DNA of 64,000 nucleotides from Janibacter sp. A1S7 (GTDB taxonomy: Bacteria > Actinomycetota > Actinomycetes > Actinomycetales > Dermatophilaceae), in NCBI RefSeq assembly GCF_037198315.1, contig NZ_CP144913.1, positions 1,550,001 through 1,614,000 on the forward strand, read 5' to 3'. The notes beneath the pieces were generated by a model, which saw only the letters and a program-made list of their open reading frames with translations, was not told the origin of the DNA and searched no databases. Position 1 is the first letter of the stretch. Each line of letters begins with the position of its first letter. Of the stretch, positions 59,302 to 64,000 are shown one piece after another. The position numbers and the translations under genes were made by a program.

Positions 59302-60236
59302 GGCGCCGCTTGAAATTCGAGGGGGCACCGCATCAGCCACTCACCAGTCTGCCCGCGCGAGAGCCGTTCGGCGTCGCCGGCCTTCAGGCCCGCGACCCTC
59401 GCTTCCAGTTGCTTCGCGTAGTCAGCCACCAACTGTATGACTCGGTTGTGCGGCTGGGTGACCGCGAACCCGTTCTCGAACTCCAGCGCCCCTTGGCGCA
59501 GGCGCCGCTGTGCCTCGACGGCTTCGCGGGTTTGCGGCATGCCCCGCAGGGCTTCCATCATCTCTTCCTTGGCCAGAAACCAGCGCGTGAGCGAGGCGCG
59601 CATGACGTCCACATCGGCGGCGGGGTGATGGTCCTTAAGGCGCTCGAGCTTCTCTAGCAAGGTGGTCGCCAGTTCTGGTTCCTTACCGCCGAAATCCTCT
59701 ACGGCCACATCGCTGACTGTCGGCTCGGCGAGAACGACTTGGGCGGCGGCGTCGAGGAGTGCTGCCTGGTACTGCCCCTGGTAGTCCTGAGGGGTCTTGG
59801 GCGCGATGGCGAATTTGTCCGAGATGAACGGGAGGCCCCACGAGCGGACCAGCGTGGCTCGTTTGTTGGCGTGCTCGATGACTTCGGTCGAGTGGTACTG
59901 GGGAACGATAAGGAAGTAGTGGTCAAGGACGGTCCCGTCGAGAAGGGATATCAGGGCGTCCTTGTTCTTCGTCAACTTATTGGTGTCGCGAGTGAGTTTC
60001 GCCTTCTGCTTGTCGGTGCGGGCGCGCAGCGTGAGGGAGTCCTTGTCTGCATAACACTGGTAGCCGATGCCGTCAGTCGAGAAGCCCTCGAGTCCCTTGT
60101 CGCCGCCCATCGCGGCCGGAAAGTAGCGCAACTTCTCAGGCGGATATCGACGTTGCAGGAGACTCCAGACGAACCCCTCGAAATCGTCCCCAGAAGGCAG
60201 GGCTGGAATGCCTTGCAGGGGGTCGGACAAAGTCAT
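59298..60236 (-). CDS. Nuclease-like effector of the ABC-three-component system
   Basis: A 312-residue protein, first gene of the three. The N-terminal 70 residues look like a PD-(D/E)xK domain of the Mrr kind: Glu20 in DDFEGFVWSLL, Asp46 in GGDKGLEGF, and Gln60 in GYQCYA. The usual Lys two residues after Gln is Tyr here, with Lys65 close by, so activity may be altered. The second half (from about 150) is helical and is presumably the common C-terminal interaction domain of ABC-3C effectors. Base use is lower in GC than the backbone, suggesting recent transfer of the cassette. Confidence 0.68.
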   Translation of the reverse strand: MTLSDPLQGIPALPSGDDFEGFVWSLLQRRYPPEKLRYFPAAMGGDKGLEGFSTDGIGYQCYADKDSLTLRARTDKQKAKLTRDTNKLTKNKDALISLLDGTVLDHYFLIVPQYHSTEVIEHANKRATLVRSWGLPFISDKFAIAPKTPQDYQGQYQAALLDAAAQVVLAEPTVSDVAVEDFGGKEPELATTLLEKLERLKDHHPAADVDVMRASLTRWFLAKEEMMEALRGMPQTREAVEAQRRLRQGALEFENGFAVTQPHNRVIQLVADYAKQLEARVAGLKAGDAERLSRGQTGEWLMRCPLEFQAAP

Positions 60237-60413
60237 GGCCTGCAGTGTAGTGGGGCAGCCGCTGGACTGTGGTCGTACGGGTCCGATGCCGGAGGTGGAT
60301 GGCCGCCATCTGCGCGGTGGGATGCCCTCGGTCCCTGCCGGTGGGGCTCGTCATGCGGGACTACTTGCGCAGGCGTGACCGGTGCGTCTAACCGCCGCAA
60401 CTGCCGGGCGCGT
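60237..60413. other. Promoter-side gap of the defence cassette
   Basis: No gene is seen. The minus strand just left of the effector start has TACACTGCAG-type sequence (near 60240) that could hold a -10 element. Nothing further can be supported. Confidence 0.25.
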
Positions 60414-61181
60414 TCATCTGAGACGAAGCGCCCATCGTTGTCCCAGCCGTTCCTCGGCCACGAGGGTGTCTTGGAGCTTCTGTACCCAAGACTGCACCTT
60501 CGTTCGAGGGTTGTAGCCGTACCAAACAGCGACATCAAAGACCCGTAGAGGGGTCACCGTCGCGTCCACACCGACCCGACGTGCAGATTCTGCTAGGCGG
60601 CTGTGGAGGGCACGCCCGTCAACCTCGGTTTGCATGAGTTTCCGCATTGTGGCCCAGTGGTTCGCGGACGACGGCAGACCGAGGACCTCTTGAACCACGG
60701 TGTCGAAGACTGGAATGAGGCTGGCGCGCTTACGCGCCATGAGTTTGCTCGTAGTCGTCGGACCAAGGCCGTCACGGCCCCTGCGGAGTAGGTGCCACAG
60801 CTGGGATGCGGGAGCCTCCGGGTCGACAACGACACTCTCAGGAACGTCCCATAGCGTCGCGTCAATCGGCGGCATCGCTGTCAGCAACTCACTGATGGGC
60901 TTGGCTTGGCCCTGCAGTACGCGAATGGCCGCAGCGCCAGGGACCTTGACGGACAGGCATGAAACCGCCGCCAGATCGCCGGCTGTCATGACGTTTCGAT
61001 TCGCGGGCTCGTACCACTCACCGCCCAGCGTCTCGAAGTGGGCACCAGTGAAGCGCTTCAACCCTATTCGTGTGACGGTGAAGAAGTAGTCCCTGATGAG
61101 CGCGTCGACTAGGGCCTCGTAGCGAGGCTCGAAAATAGATGGAAGAGGCTGACCTATGGCGAGCATGCCTGAGGCTCGCAT
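60414..61181 (-). CDS. DUF6308-family protein
   Basis: A 255-residue cytosolic protein. Its pattern, with FETLGGEWYEPANRNVMTAG, DLAAVSCLSVKVPGAAA, LWHLLRRGRDGLGPTTTSKL and MARKRASLIPVFDTVV, fits DUF6308, an actinobacterial family without known role. It often appears alone in accessory regions. Here it follows the ABC-3C cassette in the same direction. A second possible ATG is at 61166 (MLAIGQPLP). Whether it belongs to the defence cassette is unknown. Confidence 0.65.
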   Translation of the reverse strand: MRASGMLAIGQPLPSIFEPRYEALVDALIRDYFFTVTRIGLKRFTGAHFETLGGEWYEPANRNVMTAGDLAAVSCLSVKVPGAAAIRVLQGQAKPISELLTAMPPIDATLWDVPESVVVDPEAPASQLWHLLRRGRDGLGPTTTSKLMARKRASLIPVFDTVVQEVLGLPSSANHWATMRKLMQTEVDGRALHSRLAESARRVGVDATVTPLRVFDVAVWYGYNPRTKVQSWVQKLQDTLVAEERLGQRWALRLR

Positions 61182-61579
61182 GGCGTCCCCGCGTACGCCA
61201 GTTGCCTAGTAGGAGTTCCGCTGGGTCCTGGTGCTGCGGGTGTCTCGCACGCTCTCGCTCATGCCGTGCGCCGCTCGTACGACCCGCGTCATACCGCCGC
61301 GTATGACTGTCCTGCGGGGCAGCCCGGCGCTCGAGGCTCTGATCCATTCCGTCCGAAAGCGGATCTTCATACGGGACGGCTCGGAGGCGCTGTGCACAGG
61401 ACTTCGGACATCTGGTGCAGCCGACTTCGGAAACTGACACCAGCGTGACCCATAACGTGCCGTTTTTGCTGCATTCGTAGGCCGTCTGTGCAATCTTCGT
61501 GCATCTCGACAGTGGATGTGCCAGCACCTGCGTTCCAACCCACCCACACAGTGCCTTGAGTCAGGGTGTGCATCCCTAC
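61182..61579. other. Gap without a gene
   Basis: Short frames only. Two similar low-complexity stretches with CGTACGACCCGCG-like and TGTGCATC-like sequence are present, but no tRNA, strong hairpin or conserved motif. It probably contains the promoter of the DUF6308 gene and the end of the next minus-strand gene. Confidence 0.3.
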
Positions 61580-62443
61580 TTAGGCGGCTCGAGGAGCCAG
61601 GGCGGGCGTGGTCAGAGTGTGAGCGCGTTCGTGGATCGCAGGGGATGAGGACTGGCTCAGCAGGAGTCGGGCGTATGCCGGGGCGAGACCGACCTGGCGG
61701 AGATTCTCGTCGCCGACGTCGCGCAGGGTCTGTTCCCAGACCCGCTCCCAGTAGGGGAAGACGTAGGTCGCCACGATGACCACCCCTCCGGTGACCCCGG
61801 CGGTGATCGACTCCGGGGTGCCTTCCTGGACTCCCTGCACGACAGCGACCACCCCGAGGACGATCCGGGCGTGCCAGACCAGCATCACGGCCGGAAGCCA
61901 CTGGAATCGGGCGGCGCACACGCGGGCGATCACTCGCACGAAATTCCACGGGAGCGTCCAGAATTCCACGGCGGGGTCGTTGCGCGTCAGGCCGCTGCGC
62001 ACGCTCGCTTCGGCGTGGGCGATGAGCGCGGCTACTTGGTCGGCAGGCAGGCGACCCGCTCGCACCGCGGCGAGCAGCCCGCCGGTCACCAGCACGGATC
62101 GTCGCCCGACACCACCGGTGGTGACCGGCGTCTCTCGCTCGAGCACCCACAGGTCGATCACAGGAGGGCCCATACCGCGCTGGCCGAGTAGCTGCAGCGC
62201 GGGTGCGAGGGCCGCTTCCTCTGCTTCGGTGACCGGACGGGCGAAGTAGAGCAGACGCATGGCGGTCGCCTCGCCGAGACCACTGAGGAGCAGTCCGAGG
62301 ATGACCAGCCCGCCGACGAACAGGATCAACCCGATCAGCGGTGGCAGCAGGGACGCCACCGGGAAGGTCAGCAGCATTGCGATGAGCACGTTCGGCGTCA
62401 CCGCCAACGCCTTCCTCATCGAGTAACGCGCCATGTCGTTCAC
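61580..62443 (-). CDS. M48-like membrane protein with degenerate zinc motif
   Basis: A 287-residue protein with two N-terminal helices (about 18-35 and 37-56) and hydrophobic segments near residue 190-230. The centre, SVLVTGGLLAAVRAGRLPAD QVAALIAHAEASVRSG, has the spacing of M48 (HtpX-like) peptidases. Where the family has HExxH the sequence is HAEAS, so zinc catalysis is unlikely. Similar inactive forms occur among actinobacterial mobile-element proteins. It is divergent to the gene at 62658. Confidence 0.6.
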   Translation of the reverse strand: MNDMARYSMRKALAVTPNVLIAMLLTFPVASLLPPLIGLILFVGGLVILGLLLSGLGEATAMRLLYFARPVTEAEEAALAPALQLLGQRGMGPPVIDLWVLERETPVTTGGVGRRSVLVTGGLLAAVRAGRLPADQVAALIAHAEASVRSGLTRNDPAVEFWTLPWNFVRVIARVCAARFQWLPAVMLVWHARIVLGVVAVVQGVQEGTPESITAGVTGGVVIVATYVFPYWERVWEQTLRDVGDENLRQVGLAPAYARLLLSQSSSPAIHERAHTLTTPALAPRAA

Positions 62444-62569
62444 ACCTCTTTCAGCGCTTCTGCGCTAGAGCAACCACGCCGTTGTGATCGCTGGATGACC
62501 GTCTGGGAGATCCCGGGGGCTTTGTGTTGTGAGACCCAGTTTCGCCCCCGACCCCGACAGCCGTCGTAG

Positions 62570-62578
62570 TTATCCACA
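62570..62578. other. Single perfect DnaA box TTATCCACA
   Basis: TTATCCACA at 62570-62578 matches the strict DnaA box. It is alone in the 214-base divergent gap 62444-62657. One box does not make an origin, but on a plasmid backbone it is worth noting. Confidence 0.4.
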
Positions 62579-62657
62579 GGAGGGGTCAGGAGGCAGCGGT
62601 GGTGGTCGGGTGTGTGTCGAAATGGCTGCATCCGAAACGAAGGAAGGAAGGTCCACC

Positions 62658-63002
62658 ATGAGCACGGAGACGGTCGATCCAGCGATGGTCGAGCTGGCCG
62701 GGGTGGTGTGGCGACTGGGCACCGCAGCTGATGCCGCCCTGACCGAGTCGATGGACAACGGTATGGACCCGCTGGGCGCCTTGCTGGCCACCGGGGCGCA
62801 GCTAACCGCCTCTCAGGGCCTGCAGCTGCTCGGACAGGACGTGGCCCTGTGCAACGAGCCGGCATCTGAGAGCACGGACCCAGCGACGCTGATCAGGGAG
62901 GCCGAACAGGTGCTAGCTGGCCGGCCCATCGAGCAGTGGCCGGCAGGCACCTCCGGGCTGATCCGCGAGGTCTGCGACCTGATGCGCGAGCACGGGCTAT
63001 GA
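62658..63002 (+). CDS. Small hypothetical backbone protein
   Basis: A 114-residue acidic, helical protein from ATG 62658 (MSTETVDPAMVELAGVVWRL) preceded by AAGGAAGG. Parts such as IREAEQVLAGRPIEQWPAGT and IREVCDLMREHG suggest a compact helical domain. I do not recognise it. Its stop overlaps the next start as ATGA, so the two are translationally coupled. Confidence 0.6.
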   Translation: MSTETVDPAMVELAGVVWRLGTAADAALTESMDNGMDPLGALLATGAQLTASQGLQLLGQDVALCNEPASESTDPATLIREAEQVLAGRPIEQWPAGTSGLIREVCDLMREHGL

Positions 63003-64000
63003 GCGGCACGGATATCCGCAGCGTCGGAGAACTGCTGGTCGACAACGACCTGATCGCTCGACGTCTCCTCAGGGACGCCGACGAGGTTGACCCTCGATCG
63101 GTGACCCGGGCGTGGGGCGAGCTCGTCGATTCGGCCACCGACCTGTGGGCTGCACTCCCTGCGCGCGGCCCCGGTGGCGAGCCCGTGCACGAGGCGACGA
63201 TCAAGCAGGTCGACCTCATGAATCGTCAGATGGTGCGCCGCTCCTGGGCGACAGGCTGGCCGGGACCGGGCGGAACTGAACCCCACCTGGCGGAGATGAC
63301 GGCCAACTTCGACCGAGCCGCCGACTTGGTCGCACGCTTCCACGGGCGTCGCGACGGAATCGGTCTCACCGCACCCGCAGAAGCCGACGCGCAAGCCAGC
63401 CGCCTACGAATCATGCACAGCCTCTACCTGGCCTCCCACGCAGTGGGCGCCACCCTGGGGCACGAACTGAAAGGTTTCGAGGACCCGGGCGAGTCACGGG
63501 CGCGGAAGCACTCCCCCGAGACGATTGTCAGCTACCAGGAACGCGTGGCCGGCGTCGAACAGCTGTTGGGCTGGGCGGTCGCTCGAGGCTGGCCCTCCGC
63601 CTTGGCCGGTGAGCACGCCGGCCCGGTGAACAGCTCCCGTCTCGCCGAGAGTTGGGCCGCTTGGGAACTGCAGGCTCACCGAGCCCTCGCCCACTCTCCC
63701 TCCACCGGGACACTCGCCGTGATCAGCATGAACCAGGTCTCCGCCCTCGTCGGCGGCAACAACCTGGTCCAAGCCGCCGCGCTGCTCGAGCGCATCGACC
63801 CGTCCGAGTACCGCGACCGGCTCGGCCCGGCCCTCGAATCCAGTGCCCACCAGTGGCACGGCGCAGCGCAGGCATGGCAACAACTCACTCCACAGGACAC
63901 CCGCGGCACCGACCCAGCCTTGCTACAGGCCGGACGGGAACTACGAGCTGCGCTGATCGAGATCCAGCGAGACGGCGCAGTGCGAGCCACCCCAGAGACC
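62999..64000 (+). CDS. Hypothetical helical backbone protein (3' end outside window)
   Basis: From ATG 62999 the frame is open to the window edge, giving at least 334 residues. The start reads MSGTDIRSVGELLVDNDLIA. It is helical and His/Ala/Glu-rich throughout (AEMTANFDRAADLVARFHGR, LESSAHQWHGAAQAWQQLTP). No known family or active-site motif is seen. Like its small partner it is probably a plasmid or integrative-element gene. Confidence 0.6.
   Translation, partial: MSGTDIRSVGELLVDNDLIARRLLRDADEVDPRSVTRAWGELVDSATDLWAALPARGPGGEPVHEATIKQVDLMNRQMVRRSWATGWPGPGGTEPHLAEMTANFDRAADLVARFHGRRDGIGLTAPAEADAQASRLRIMHSLYLASHAVGATLGHELKGFEDPGESRARKHSPETIVSYQERVAGVEQLLGWAVARGWPSALAGEHAGPVNSSRLAESWAAWELQAHRALAHSPSTGTLAVISMNQVSALVGGNNLVQAAALLERIDPSEYRDRLGPALESSAHQWHGAAQAWQQLTPQDTRGTDPALLQAGRELRAALIEIQRDGAVRATPET

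Noticed and set aside
61206..62150. 314-codon minus-strand frame overlapping the M48-like gene
   Set aside because: It is Arg-rich throughout, overlaps the better-supported frame and has no hydrophobic or conserved pattern.
1..64000. tRNA, rRNA or attachment-site duplication marking an integrative element
   Set aside because: By eye I found no tRNA fold, no rRNA and no long direct repeats at plausible ends; a computed search (tRNAscan, repeat finder) would settle it.

Overview
The window is high-GC DNA with frequent GTG starts, leaderless-looking promoters and actinobacterial gene families: CmtR, the BlaI/M56 pair, Ccs system II with ResB, and a CopD-CtaG fusion. An actinobacterium is strongly suggested, probably of the order Micrococcales, but the sequence alone does not fix the genus. 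I found no tRNA, rRNA or CRISPR array.

From 1 to about 34 kb lies a respiratory and metal-stress block. It holds a cytochrome bd operon (cydABCD) followed without a gap by a BlaI-type repressor and an M56 membrane protease. Next come aa3 oxidase subunits CtaC and CtaD with a decaying ctaF, and an M23 cell-wall hydrolase. A remarkable eight-gene run then reads leftward from a CmtR-type Cd/Pb sensor through a P-type metal ATPase, DsbA, VKOR, a TlpA/ResA lipoprotein, CcdA, ResB and CcsB. A divergent ArsR-CDF exporter pair faces it. A copper group follows: CopC, an ICMT-like methyltransferase, the CopD-CtaG fusion and a second CtaG. Scattered among these intact operons are scars: remnants of IS481, IS21 and IS110 elements, and pieces of cysteine desulfurase, AraC, threonine aldolase, a second CmtR, CadD with a 27-base poly-C tract, pdhA and a GmrSD nuclease.

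From 34.7 to 40.6 kb is an insertion-sequence nest. An IS1634-type transposase gene is split by a complete 2,174-nt group II intron with its own reverse transcriptase, and splicing would restore an intact 524-residue reading frame. It abuts a frameshifted IS1380-type transposase and a TetR remnant.

From 40.6 kb to the end is a plasmid or integrative-element backbone. It carries a 1,913-residue MOBF relaxase fused to a helicase and a DnaG-like primase, a G-rich divergent region that may hold oriT, an HNH remnant, a DUF932 protein, a ParB-like protein, an AAA ATPase, and a DNA-binding protein ending in a C2H2 finger. Its cargo includes a small operon of helical proteins ending in a possible ADP-ribosyltransferase-like protein, and a three-gene conflict system on visibly lower-GC DNA (nuclease-like effector, middle component, Rad50-like ATPase with a zinc hook) that fits the ABC-three-component class. 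A DUF6308 gene, a degenerate M48-like membrane protein and two backbone genes close the window.

The simplest reading is a large plasmid or genomic island that collected respiratory and metal-resistance operons by IS-mediated rearrangement, leaving truncated chromosomal genes at the junctions. The functional themes are terminal oxidase supply (bd and aa3), haem and copper assembly for cytochromes, cadmium/lead and copper resistance, and mobile-element maintenance and defence.
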